From Primulina eburnea (taxonomy: Eukaryota > Streptophyta > Magnoliopsida > Lamiales > Gesneriaceae): 64,000 nt of DNA. Every line of letters starts with the position of its first letter. Within the stretch, counting starts at the first letter, position 1. The position numbers were made by a program, and so were the translations under genes. The stretch spans positions 100,074-164,073 of the forward strand of contig NW_027331301.1 of the NCBI RefSeq assembly GCF_022965805.1, in the 5' to 3' direction. Of this stretch, positions 21,851 through 33,306 are shown piece after piece. The notes beneath the pieces are model-generated. The model was given only the letters and a program-made list of their open reading frames with translations, made no database searches and was not told the DNA's origin.

Positions 21851-21905
21851 TATCTCTTTTGAGATAGCCTTGCCTTTATTGTTGAGCTGTATCTCTTTCG
21901 AGATA
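21851..21905. other. Two tandem TATCTC/GAGATA hairpins in LTR E
   Basis: TATCTC-tttt-GAGATA at 21851-21866 and TATCTC-tttc-GAGATA at 21890-21905. Confidence 0.7.
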
Positions 21906-22439
21906 AGCTATATCATGTGGGGCCGCTCAGCCCTGTCTTGTGGACGCATGGACACCGAGAGTACACAGTGGCCGACGGGTCCGGAGGGCTTCGGTGATCC
22001 GGGACATTTTAGGTCCACGTCTGTTTTTGTAGTGGATGCAGTGACCCAGAGGAGTACCGCGCGGCACTATCCACTTGGCGCCTCTAGACTGAGCATTTTG
22101 AGATCTTTTGTGACTCCTGTTTCTTGACTACCTTGGTATCATATCATAGCATGTGCATTTCATATAGGCTTGTATACTCATACTTTTGTACTGTGCGTTC
22201 TTATCGCTCACGTCCTCGGTTTTGTTTATCTTGGACACCCCATTCCCACGGGGCAGGCCTCAGGTTGGACAGCTCAGGAGGAGGAGGAGGAGGACGTTGA
22301 GTAGCTGGTTGGTTTAGTTCTTCGGTACTTTTTGATTCGATATGGTTGTACCGTATACTTTCATTTTTAGTTCTTTTAAGAATAGCACGCAAAAGTGTTC
22401 CCAAAGTTCTATTTACAACTTCAGTTTGTCCATCCGTTT

Positions 22440-25400
22440 GAGGATGACAAGTAGTAGATTACTACTTTATTGTGCAAAGTTTAGCCCATAAAGTAATCCA
22501 TAAATAGAATCCCTCCCCTTCTTAGTCCTAGGCAACCCCCAAATAAAGTCCATAGAAATGTCAGTTCAAGTTCTTTTTAAGAATAGCACGCAAAAGTGTT
22601 CCCAAAGTTCTATTGACAACTTCAGTTTGTCCATCCGTTTGAGGATGACAAGTAGTAGATTACAACTTTATTGTGCAAAGTTTAGCCCATAAAGTAATCC
22701 ATAAATAGAATCCCTCCCCTTCTTAGTCCTAGGCAACCCCAAAATAAAGTCCATAGAAATGTCAGTTCAAGTTCTTTTTAAGAATAGTACGCAAAAGTGT
22801 TCCCAAAGTTCTATTGACAACTTCAGTTTGTCCATCCGTTTGAGGAGGACAAGTAGTAGATTACAACTTTATTGTGCAAAGTTTAGACCATAAAGTAATC
22901 CATAAATAGAATCCCTCCCCTTCTTAGTCCTAGGCAACCCCAAAATAAAGTCCATAAAAATGTCAGTCCAAGTTCTTTTAAGAATAGCACTCAAAAGTGT
23001 TCCCAAAGTTCTATTTACAACTTCAGTTTGTCCATCCGTTTGAGGATGACAAGTAGTAGATTACTACTTTATTGTGCAAAGTTTAGCCCATAAAGTAATC
23101 CATAAATAGAATCCCTCCCCTTCTTAGTCCTAGGCAACCCCAAAATAAAGTCCATAGAAATGTCACTCCAAGTTCTTTTTAAGAATAGCACGCAAAAGTG
23201 TTCCCAAAGTTCTATTGACAACTTCAGTTTGTCCATCCGTTTGAGGATGACAAGTAGTAGATTACAACTTTATTGTGCAAAGTTTAGCCCATAAAGTAAT
23301 CCATAAATAGAATCCCTCCCCTTCTTAGTCCTAGGCAACCCCAAAATAAAGTCCATAGAAATGTCAGTCCAAGTTCTTTTTAAGAATAGCACGCAAAAGT
23401 GTTCCCAAAGTTCTATTGACAACTTCAGTTTGTCCATCCGTTTGAGGATGACAAGTAGTAGATTACTACTTTATTGTGCAAAGTTTAGCCCATAAAGTAA
23501 TCCATAAATAGAATCCCTCCACTTCTTAGTCCTATGCAACCCCGAAATAAAGTCCATAGAAATGTCAGTCCAAGTTCTTTTTAAGAATAGCACGCAAAAG
23601 TGTTCCCAAAGTTCTATTGACAACTTCAGTTTGTCCATCCGTTTGGGGATGACAAGTAGTAGATTACAACTTTATTGTGCAAAGTTTAGACCATAAAGTA
23701 ATCCATAAATAGAATCCCTCCCCTTCTTAGTCCTAGGCAACCCCAAAATAAAGTCCATAGAAATGTCAGTCCAAGTTCTTTTTAAGAATAGCACGCAAAA
23801 GTGTTCCCAAAGTTCTATTGACAACTTCAGTTTGTCCATCCGTTTGAGGAGGACAAGTAGTAGATTACAACTTTATTGTGCAAAGTTTAGACCATAAAGT
23901 AATTCATAAATAGAATCCCTCCCCTTCTTAGTCCTAGGCAACCCCGAAATAAAGTCCATAGAAATGTCAGTCCAAGTTCTTTTAAGAATAGTACGCAAAA
24001 GTGTTCCCAAAATTCTATTTACAACTTCAGTTTGTCCATCCGTTTGAGGATGACAAGTAGTAGATTACTACTTTATTGTGCAAAGTTTAGCCCATAAAGT
24101 AATCCATAAATAGAATCCCTCCCCTTCTTAGTCCTAGGCAACCCCCAAATAAAGTCCATAGAAATGTCAGTCCAAGTTCTTTTTAAGAATAGCACGCAAA
24201 AGTGTTCCCAAAGTTCTATTGACAACTTCAGTTTGTCCATCCGTTTGAGGATGACAAGTAGTAGATTACAACTTTATTGTGCAAAGTTTAGCCCATAAAG
24301 TAATCCATAAATAGAATCCCTCCCCTTCTTAGTCCTAGGCAACCCCAAAATAAAGTCCATAGAAATGTCAGTCCAAGTTCTTTTTAAGAATAGCACGCAA
24401 AAGTGTTCCCAAAGTTCTATTGACAACTTCAGTTTGTCCATCCGTTTGAGGAGGACAAGTAGTAGATTACAACTTTATTGTGCAAAGTTTAGCCCATAAA
24501 GTAATCCATAAATAGAATCCCTCCCCTTCTTAGTCCTAGGCAACCCCAAAATAAAGTCCATAGAAATGTCAGTCCAAGTTCTTTTAAGAATAGCACTCAA
24601 AAGTGTTCCCAAAGTTCTATTTACAACTTCAGTTTGTCCATCCGTTTGAGGATGACAAGTAGTAGATTACTACTTTATTGTGCAAAGTTTAGCCCATAAA
24701 GTAATCCATAAATAGAATCCCTCCCCTTCTTAGTCCTAGGCAACCCCAAAATAAAGTCCATAGAAATGTCACTCCAAGTTCTTTTTAAGAATAGCACGCA
24801 AAAGTGTTCCCAAAGTTCTATTGACAACTTCAGTTTGTCCATCCGTTTGAGGATGACAAGTAGTAGATTACAACTTTATTGTGCAAAGTTTAGCCCATAA
24901 AGTAATCCATAAATAGAATCCCTCCCCTTCTTAGTCCTAGGCAACCCCAAAATAAAGTCCATAGAAATGTCAGTCCAAGTTCTTTTTAAGAATAGCACGC
25001 AAAAGTGTTCCCAAAGTTCTATTGACAACTTCAGTTTGTCCATCCGTTTGAGGATGACAAGTAGTAGATTACTACTTTATTGTGCAAAGTTTAGCCCATA
25101 AAGTAATCCATAAATAGAATCCCTCCACTTCTTAGTCCTAGGCAACCCCGAAATAAAGTCCATAGAAATGTCAGTCCAAGTTCTTTTTAAGAATAGCACG
25201 CAAAAGTGTTCCCAAAGTTCTATTGACAACTTCAGTTTGTCCATCCGTTTGAGGATGACAAGTAGTAGATTACAACTTTATTGTGCAAAGTTTAGACCAT
25301 AAAGTAATCCATAAATAGAATCCCTCCCCTTCTTAGTCCTAGGCAACCCCAAAATAAAGTCCATAGAAATGTCAGTCCAAGTTCTTTTTAAGAATAGCAC

Positions 25401-25660
25401 GCAAAAGTGTTCCCAAAGTTCTATTGACAACTTCAGTTTGTCCATCCGTTTGAGGAGGACAAGTAGTAGATTACAACTTTATTGTGCAAAGTTTAGACCA
25501 TAAAGTAATTAATAAATAGAATCCCTCCCCTTCTTAGTCCTAGGAAACCCCAAAATAAAGTCCATAGAAATGTCAGTCCATGTTCTATTTAAGAATAGCA
25601 CGCAAAAGTGTTCCCAAAGTTCTATTGACAACTTCAGTTTGTCCATCCGTTTGAGGATGA
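22440..25660. repeat. Higher-order repeat: two copies of an 8-monomer (~1.6-kb) unit
   Basis: Diagnostic variants recur at about 1609 bp: GTCACTCC at 23164 and 24773, CCCTCCACTTC at about 23515 and 25124, GAGGAGGAC at 22844 and 24449 and again at 23850 and 25453. Confidence 0.8.
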
Positions 25661-28600
25661 CAAGTAGTAGATTACAACTTTATTGTGCAAAGTTTAGCCC
25701 ATAAAGTAATCCATAAATAGAATCCCTCCCCTTCTTAGTCCTAGGCAACCCCAAAATAATGTCCATAGAAATGTCAGTCCAAATTCTTTTTAAGAATAGC
25801 AAGCAAAAGTGTTCCCAAAGTTCTATTGACAACTTCAGTTTGTCCATCCGTTTGAGGAGGACAAGTAGTAGATTACAACTTTATTGTGCAAAATTTAGAC
25901 CATATAGTAATCCATAAATAGAATCCCTCCCCTTCTTAGTCCTAGGCAACCCCAAAATAAAGTCCATAGAAATGTCAGTCCAAGTTCTTTTAAGAATAGC
26001 ACGCAAAAGTTTTCCCAAAATTCTATTTACAACTTCAGTTTGTCCATCCGTTTGAGAATGACAAGTAGTAGATTACTACTTTATTGTGCAAAGTTTAGCC
26101 CATAAAGTAATCCATAAATAGAATCCCTCCCCTTCTTAGTCCTAGGCAAGCCCAAAATAAAGTCCATAGAAATGTCACTCCAAGTTCTTTTTAAGAATAG
26201 CACGCAAAAGTGTTCCCAAAGTTCTATTGACAACTTCAGTTTGTCCATCCGTTTGAGGATGACAAGTAGTAGATTACAACTTTATTGTGCAAAGTTTAGC
26301 CCATAAAGTAATCCATAAATAGAATCCCTCCCCTTCTTAGTCCTAGGCAACCCCAAAATAAAGTCCATAGAAATGTCAGTCCAAGTTCTTTTTAAGAATA
26401 GCACGCAAAAGTGTTCCCAAAGTTCTATTGACAACTTCAGTTTGTCCATCCGTTTGAGGAGGACAAGTAGTAGATTACAACTTTATTGTGCAAAGTTTAG
26501 ACCATAAAGTAATTCATAAATAGAATCCCTCCCCTTCTTAGTCCTAGGCAACCCCAAAATAAAGTCCATAGAAATGTCAGTCCAAGTTCTTTTAAGAATA
26601 GCACGCAAAAGTGTTCCCAAAATTCTATTTACAACTTCAGTTTGTCCATCCGTTTGAGGATGACAAGTAGTAGATTACTACTTTATTGTGCAAAGTTTAG
26701 CCCATAAAGTAATCCATAAATAGAATCCCTCCCCTTCTTAGTCCTAGGCAACCCCCAAATAAAGTCCATAGAAATGTCAGTCCAAGTTCTTTTTAAGAAT
26801 AGCACGCAAAAGTGTTCCCAAAGTTCTATTGACAACTTCAGTTTGTCCATCCGTTTGAGGATGACAAGTAGTAGATTACAACTTTATTGTGCAAAGTTTA
26901 GCCCATAAAGTAATCCATAAATAGAATCCCTCCCCTTCTTAGTCCTAGGCAACCCCAAAATAAAGTCCATAGAAATGTCAGTCCAAGTTCTTTTTAAGAA
27001 TAGCACGCAAAAGTGTTCCCAAAGATTTATTGACAACTTCAGTTTGTCCATACGTTTGAGGATGACAAGTAGTAGATTACAACTTTATTGTGTAAAGTTC
27101 AGCCCATAAAGTAATCCATAAATAGAATCCCTCCCCTTCTTAGTCCTAGGCAACCCCAAAATAAAGTCCATAGAAATGTCAGTCCAAGTTCTTTTAATAA
27201 TAGCACGCAAAAGTGTTCCCAAAGTTCTATTTACAGCTTCAGTTTGTCCATCCGTTCGAGGATGACAAGTAGTAGAAAACAACAATTTTGTGCCAAGTTT
27301 TTCCCATAAAGTATTCAAAAAATAGAATCCCTCCCCTTCTTAGTCCAATGGCTACCCCAAAATAAAGTCCATAGAAATGTCAGTCCAAGTTCTTTTTAAG
27401 AATAGCACGCAAAAGTGTTCCCAAAGTTCTATTGACAACTTCAGTTTGTCCATCCGTTTGAGGATGACAAGTAGTAGATTACTACTTTATTGTGCAAAGT
27501 TTAGCCCATAAAGTAATCCATAAATAGAATCCCTCCCCTTCTTAGTCCTAGGCAACCCCGAAATAAAGTCCATAGAAATGTCAGTCCAAGTTCTTTTTAA
27601 GAATAGCACGCAAAAGTGTTCCCAAAGTTCTATTGACAACTTCAGTTTGTCCATCCGTTTGAGGATGACGAGTAGTAGATTACAACTTTATTGTGCAAAG
27701 TTTAGACCATAAAGTAATCCATAAATAGAATCCCTCCCCTTCTTAGTCCTAGGCAACCCCAAAATAAAGTCCATAGAAATGTCAGTCCAAGTTCTTTTTA
27801 AGAATAGCACGCAAAAGTGTTCCCAAAGTTCTATTGACAACTTCAGTTTGTCCATCCGTTTGAGGATGACAAGTAGTAGATTATAACTTTATTGTGCAAA
27901 GTTTAGACAATAAAGTAATCCATAAATAGAATCCCTTCCCTTCTTAGTCCTAGGCAACCCCAAAATAAAGTCCATAGAAATGTCACTCCAAGTTCTTTTA
28001 AGAATAGCACGCAAAAGTGTTCCCAAAGTTCTATTTACAACTTCAGTTTGTCCATCCGTTTGAGGATGACAAGTAGTAGATTACAACTTTATTGTGCAAA
28101 GTTTAGACCATAAAGTAATCCATAAATAGAATCCCTCCCCTTCTTAGTCCTAGGCAACCCCAAAATAAAGTCCATAGAAATGTCAGTCCAAGTTCTTTTT
28201 AAGAATAGCACGCAAAAGTGTTCCCAAAGCTCTATTGACAACTTCAGTTTGTCCATCCGTTTGAGGATGACAAGTAGTAGATTACAACTTTATTGTGCAA
28301 AGTTTAGCCCATAAAGTAATCCATATATAGAATCCCTCCGCTTCTTAGTCCTAGGCAACCCCGAAATAAAGTCCATAGAAATGTCAGTCCAAGTTCTTTT
28401 TAAGAATAGCACGCAAAAGTGTTCCCAAAGTTCTATTGACAACTTCAGTTTGTCCATCCGTTTGAGGATGACAAGTAGTAGATTACAACTTTATTGTGCA
28501 AAGTTTAGACCATAAAGTAATCCATAAATAGAATCCCTCCCCTTTTTAGTCCTAGGCAACCCCAAAATAAAGTCTATAGAAATGTCAGTCCAAGTTCTTT

Positions 28601-29114
28601 TTAAGAATAGCACTCAAAAGTGTTCCCAAAGTTCTATTTACAACTTCAGTTTGTCCATCCGTTTGAGGATGACAAGTAGCAGAAAACAACAATTTTGTGT
28701 CAAGTTTTTCCCATAAAGTATTCAAAAAATAGAATCCCTCCCCTTCTTAGTCCTAGGCTACCCCAAAATAAAGTCCATAGAAATGTCAGTCCAAGTTCTT
28801 TTTAAGAATAGCACGCAAAAGTGTTCCCAAAGTTCTATTGACAACTTCAGTTTGTCCATCCGTTTGAGGATGACAAGTAGTAGATTACTACTTTATTGTG
28901 CAAAGTTTAGCCCATAAAGTAATCCATAAATAGAATCCCTCCCCTTCTTAGTCCTAGGCAACCCCGAAATAAAGTCCATAGAAATGTCAGTCCAAGTTCT
29001 TTTTAAGAATAGCACGCAAAAGTGTTCCCAAAGTTCTATTGACAACTTCAGTTTGTCCATCCGTTTGAGGATGACGAGTAGTAGATTACAACTTTATTGT
29101 GCAAAGTTTAGACC

Positions 29115-29119
29115 ATAAA
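29115..29119. repeat. Target-site duplication of D1 (ATAAA), left
   Basis: ATAAA before the TGTAGTGCCC end; repeated after the 3' end at 39625-39629, where the interrupted monomer continues (ATAAAGTAATCC). Confidence 0.93.
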
Positions 29120-29592
29120 TGTAGTGCCCAAATTTAATACACGTATAACCCATGCATTCATTTAATTATTAAATCATTTAAATTAATTTTAAATGAGATT
29201 TGGCGATGCATGATTTATTTAAATGCATTATTTTAAATTATTTATGTTTATGTGATGCACGTTAAAATGTCTTTTTCGAGTTTCATGTTTCAGGCGATTA
29301 TTCGAGGCGGGATTGAGGAAGAGACCGGTGACGATTATGACAATTTAAAACATGGTATTTTATTCTAAGTTGAGGATGGGACATTTTTTTTATATAAGTT
29401 ATTAAGTTTTAATATTTTAAAGCATTATTATGTATTTAGTGATTTAAGAGTTTAAAATTTTAAAATTGGTGTGTGATCATGTTAATTGAAGAGTTTGAGT
29501 AAATTATTAGGTGTTAACCTTTAATTAGTAATTAAGTAAATTAAAGCCCCACTATTATACACACACGTTACAATTGGTCTTTTGCATATCAA

Positions 29593-29647
29593 AACACACG
29601 CACACACACTCAAACACACACACCTACACGTATAACACACACACACG
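29593..29647. repeat. CA-rich microsatellite in the D1 5' LTR
   Basis: Interrupted (CA)n; copies at about 37283-37337 (D1 3' LTR) and about 52111-52165 (D2 3' LTR). Confidence 0.85.
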
Positions 29648-30538
29648 TTTCTCTTTTCCCATTTTATCATTTTTAGAAAGAAAATTTTAGGGTTCTTGAG
29701 TAGTACAGCAGCCGTCCCATCCCCTTAAAACTCCAGCATGATTTTTGTCGATTTTATTGCAAGAAAACGGTGCCACGTTCGTCCCGGATCATCCTTCGCT
29801 CCTTTCTCGCTTCGGTAACGCCGTTCGGTAACGTTCATCGTTAAAAAGGCACGTATAATCTGTTCTTGCTGTGTCGATCAAGTCATATACTGTAGTGCGT
29901 TGTTTTTATGCGTAAAAGTTAAGTATGATGATAGTATTTTGAGCGGATCATGAATCGGATCAATTTCGAAGGAAAATTTTTAGATCTAAAACTCGTATTT
30001 ACTGTTCATGTCAAAACTGCGATTTTTCTGTTCATATTTTGGGAAAACTTACAACGGCAAAAACGTAGAACTCTTCGATACCTTCGATTTTATATATGAT
30101 TCGAAATTTTTGGACGAAAAATGAGTGAGTTATGATATTTTCCGTGCGACTGCGCAAACTGAAATTTTCAGAAAATTTGTATTGATACGTTTCTTGGAGT
30201 TTATTGTTGCAGGCTTCGTTGGGGATCGACGGGTGTTTGTTGCTGCGAATAAGTATATTGGTAAAGATGTTTGGAGTATTTTTGAGGCTTTGTTTCATGT
30301 CGTTAGGCACCACGTTGAATTAAGCGTCGTAGGAGGAGAAATTGATATCAAATCCGTTTTGTGTCGTTGTTTGTGAATTGTTACGCTTGGGGTTGAATTT
30401 AATGTTCACTCAGGTTTGGCATATTGTTATGATGTTCTATGAATGTCTTGAGGAGTAGTTTTGTAGCCATTGAAGTTGATTAGGGAGAAGAATTTTAGTT
30501 GACAGATTTTCACGCAGGTTTCAGCGTTCAGTAGCTAT

Positions 30539-30875
30539 ACGGACCCAGGGACGGACCCTGACACGGGGTCCGTGTCCTTGCTTTCCCCTTGGTGCGTCTA
30601 TACAGTAGGTACACGGACCTGGTTCCGGACCCTTACACGGGGTCCGTGCCCCGTCCCTTCCCGAGTACTCCTATCACAGTATGTACACGGACCCTCACCC
30701 GGACCCTCACACGGGGTCCGTGTCTTCGAGTTTCAGTCGATGTCCTCTTCCAGAGCCTACACGGACCCCCATCCGGACCCAAGCACGGGGTCCGTGCCTC
30801 CTTCACTTTTTTCGACACGTACTTTACAGTAGGTAGACGGACCCGTACACGGACCCGGGATAGGGGTCCGTGTAC
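30539..30875. repeat. GC-rich palindromic minisatellite in the D1 5' LTR
   Basis: Five units about 65-85 bp apart, each with ACGGACC..., CGGACCC and then GGGGTCCGTG, so each unit has complementary arms. Also at 38229-38565 and 53057-53393. One substitution (CCGGACCC to CCGAACCC) separates the 5' LTR from both 3' LTRs. Confidence 0.88.
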
Positions 30876-30889
30876 ACACTGTTTGGGAA

Positions 30890-30897
30890 AAATATAT
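30890..30897 (+). promoter_or_regulatory. Possible TATA site of D1
   Basis: AAATATAT directly after the GC-rich cluster. The sequence is a weak match; position relative to the cluster is as in E, B, C1 and C2. Confidence 0.35.
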
Positions 30898-31192
30898 TTT
30901 GATACTTTTAAGTTTGAAGTTATGGCTTAGTGCAAGGATTATTAAGGTCATGTCATGGATAATTATAGAAGGTCCTAAGGTATGATCGAGCTTGAGAGTA
31001 GGTATGATTTCTACGTCTAAGTTATGCATGTTAAGCCTTTGAATTCATGTTAGTACGTTGCAGCAACTACCCCGGTCGAAGTCCAACGAATCCCTCAACG
31101 CCAAGTAAGTATGTTGACGTGCAAAGAAAATATGTTTAAGTTTTTGAGGTATGCTAAATGTCTTGTGACCATATTATGTTAGGATTGGAAAG

Positions 31193-31312
31193 CGTTAAAT
31201 TATGAACGGGGACCAATCCGTCCGTTAAATTATGAACGGGTTAGATCGTGGTTGTGAAGCGTTAAATTATGAACGTGGATCAACTGGCCTGTTAAATTAT
31301 GAACATGGATCT
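31193..31312. repeat. Four copies of GTTAAATTATGAAC in the D1 5' LTR
   Basis: Four exact 14-bp copies spaced about 25-45 bp apart. The D2 truncation point (46099) falls inside the third copy. Confidence 0.85.
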
Positions 31313-31936
31313 TATGTATGCGGCAGTGGATACGTCCCTGTCAGCCCAGTACTGTGGTGTGTCTGATCAGGCGTCTATTATGTATGGGTCACTTGCTTTG
31401 AAACATGCCTCTACGCAAAATGATGAAGTTATGGATGTTTACGTATGCAGTATGTTTATGAAAGTTTAAGTTATGGCACGTCGAAGTATGTATGTACGTA
31501 TGTTCAAGTTTTAATGCGCAAGTTCAAGTTTCAAATTATGTATGTCCTATTTTAAAGTTGTATGCGACCTTATTATGTAGTACTCGTTATTCCAGTTTAT
31601 ACGTGTTGAGTCTTTAGACTCACTAGACTTGATCGATGCAGGTGACTATGTTGAGGAGACAGGAGGTGATGACCAAGGGGCAGGCTTGGGCTGAGCGGCA
31701 GGCTAAACCCGAGGACCGCAAATTTATGTTTATGCAAATTTTTAAAATACTCTGATGTTTTGATTTGAACGTGAGACGTTTTGAGACAGTTTCTGTTAGC
31801 AAAATTTTATTGGTGATGGATGATTGTGAGATTTATTTTATGAATGTTGAGTGACGACCGTAGGAATGTTTCTATTTAAGAAAATTTTTAATTTTTCCGC
31901 AAATTTCTAGTAGTGTAGAATACGGTTCGTTACAGT

Positions 31937-31948
31937 TGGTATCAGAGC
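31937..31948 (+). promoter_or_regulatory. Primer binding site of D1 (initiator Met tRNA)
   Basis: TGGTATCAGAGC, two bases after the 5' LTR. Confidence 0.95.
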
Positions 31949-32169
31949 GGTGTTCTTGTAAAGGGTTACGCCTACTGCCAGTCGCAAGAAGCTCTCAAAG
32001 TCACACCTCAAGTCTGTAAGTTTTAAAGTTTTGAGTTACGCTATGTACTATGCATTAGATCATGATTTCAGCATGTTTATGTTTTAAAGTTCAAATTTTG
32101 TGCATCTTATGATATTGGTATTATATTCATGCATGTTGGGTTTACGTGTTTGGTAATTGTTGGAACAGT

Positions 32170-33306
32170 ATGCCTCCTAGACGTATGGTTAACCAGGAAG
32201 ATAGGACTGAGGACAGGGAGCACCGAGAGGAGGAAAGAGCCAATCCTCCACCTCCACCACCACCTCCAGATATGCAGGCGCAGATGCTTGCAGGCATGAC
32301 GCAGTTCTTCGCGCAGTTTGCGAGGAACCAGACTGCTGTAGGCCCCGAGGAGAGGCCTAGACCTGAGGCGGTATATGAGAGGTTCCGGAGGATGAGTCCG
32401 AAGGAGTTTGCGGGTACCACTGACCCGATGATAGCTGAAGGGTGGATCAAGTCCATCGAAGTGATTTTCGACTTTATGGAGCTGGCAGATGCTGATAGGG
32501 TATGTTGTGCCATTTTCTTATTAACTGGGGACGCCAGGCTATGGTGGGAGAGTGCGTCAGTGGCAGTCAATTTACAGGTGCTGCCTTGGAATGGTTTTAA
32601 GGAGGTGTTCTACTCCAAGTACTTCACTGAGGAAGTACGAACCCGACTCACCAACGAGTTCATGACGCTGCGGCAAGGAGATAGTAGCGTGGCAGAGTTT
32701 GTGAGAAAGTTTGAGCGGGGGTGTCACTTCGTGCCCCTCATTGCGAATGATGCCCAAGCAAAGTTGAGGCATTTTCTGAATGGTCTGCGGCCGATCCTAC
32801 GCCGTGACGTCCGAGTAGCTGGTCCCATTTCTTATGCAGTCGCCGTATCTAGGGCCTTGGCGGCAGAGCAGGACCAACGAGATATTGAGGCTGACAGGCA
32901 GGGCAAGAGGCCCTATCAAGCACCACCGCAGCAGCAGAATCAACGACCCCAGTTTAAGAAGCAGTATCAGGGGCCACCTGGGAAGAAACCGTATCAGGGA
33001 CCACCTAAGGGCAAGGGTCCCATTCAGCCGCAAGGGGCGCCACAAAGACCAGTTGTTTTTCCCGTGTGTCCTAAATGCAATCGTCAGCACCCGGGACAGT
33101 GCTTGTATGGATCAGGCAGGTGCTTCAAGTGTGGAGCTACAGATCATATGCTGAAGGAGTGCCCGCAGTGGAAGCAGCCAACCCAGGGCAGGGTATTCGC
33201 CATGCATGCACAGGAGGCGGACCCAGACACTACTTTACTTACCGGTAAACTTTTCTACCTAAGTTCAGTACTATTTGATTTGCATGTGGAATTTTACTCG
33301 GGATAA
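32170..33306 (+). CDS. gag: D1 Gag
   Basis: 378 residues if the RNA is not spliced. The start at 32170 (MPPRRMVNQED) matches the MPP start of A and B and comes 221 bases after the primer site. It has a proline run at 26-33, a Gag core at about 70-235 (WIKSIEVIF, ARLWWES, LRQG), a basic Q/P/K-rich linker at about 245-295 and a CCHC knuckle C318-C321-H326-C331. The last 20 residues (from 359) come from the predicted intron, so the spliced product would pass from residue 358 into protease. D2 has the same gene with a frameshift. Confidence 0.88.
   Translation: MPPRRMVNQEDRTEDREHREEERANPPPPPPPPDMQAQMLAGMTQFFAQFARNQTAVGPEERPRPEAVYERFRRMSPKEFAGTTDPMIAEGWIKSIEVIFDFMELADADRVCCAIFLLTGDARLWWESASVAVNLQVLPWNGFKEVFYSKYFTEEVRTRLTNEFMTLRQGDSSVAEFVRKFERGCHFVPLIANDAQAKLRHFLNGLRPILRRDVRVAGPISYAVAVSRALAAEQDQRDIEADRQGKRPYQAPPQQQNQRPQFKKQYQGPPGKKPYQGPPKGKGPIQPQGAPQRPVVFPVCPKCNRQHPGQCLYGSGRCFKCGATDHMLKECPQWKQPTQGRVFAMHAQEADPDTTLLTGKLFYLSSVLFDLHVEFYSG

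Larger units (their letters stand above)
21130..22368 (+). mobile_element. Element E: truncated LTR inserted in the satellite
   Basis: Plus-strand LTR start TGTAGTATCCC interrupts a monomer after CCTAGGCAAC. It contains a GC-rich minisatellite (21180-21470), a TATA box (21479-21487), two short hairpins (21851-21905) and a GGGGCAGGC / GGAGGAGG region like that near the 3' end of the D LTR. The expected TTACA end is absent: satellite resumes at about 22369 with AGTTCTTTTAAG, and about 45 bp of the interrupted monomer are also missing. This suggests a deletion that took the LTR end and adjacent satellite. No internal coding region. Confidence 0.8.
22369..29119 (-). repeat. Integrase-derived satellite, block 2 (~34 monomers)
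   Basis: About 34 monomers of ~201 bp. Subtypes are told apart by TTACTACTTT or TTACAACTTT, GCCCATAAAG or GACCATAAAG, GAGGATGAC or GAGGAGGAC, and a run of four or five T in GTTCTTTTAAG. The order of subtypes repeats every eight monomers at 22440-25660. Monomers that keep a longer protein-like frame are at about 27270-27320 and 28680-28720. Read on the minus strand, 27318-27085 gives 77 open codons containing [28 protein letters not shown] and then [20 protein letters not shown], the last out of its normal order. Confidence 0.95.
29120..31934 (+). mobile_element. D1 5' LTR
   Basis: TGTAGTGCCC...TTCGTTACA, 2815 bp. It contains a CA-rich tract (29593-29647), a GC-rich palindromic cluster (30539-30875), a possible TATA site (30890-30897) and four copies of GTTAAATTATGAAC (31193-31312). 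Short open frames inside it have no protein-like features. Confidence 0.95.

Noticed and set aside
29593..29647. Telomere-like or regulatory CA repeat
   Set aside because: It is an ordinary interrupted CA microsatellite inside the LTR, without the plant telomere repeat TTTAGGG.
30125..30376. 83-codon open frame in the D LTR (also 37816 and 52643)
   Set aside because: It lies inside the LTR, is shortened by a one-base indel in the D1 3' LTR, and has no recognisable domain.
32142..32570. Open frame antisense to D1 gag (also 46971-47399)
   Set aside because: It mirrors the gag coding sequence (serine-rich, glycine run opposite the proline run) and has no independent support.
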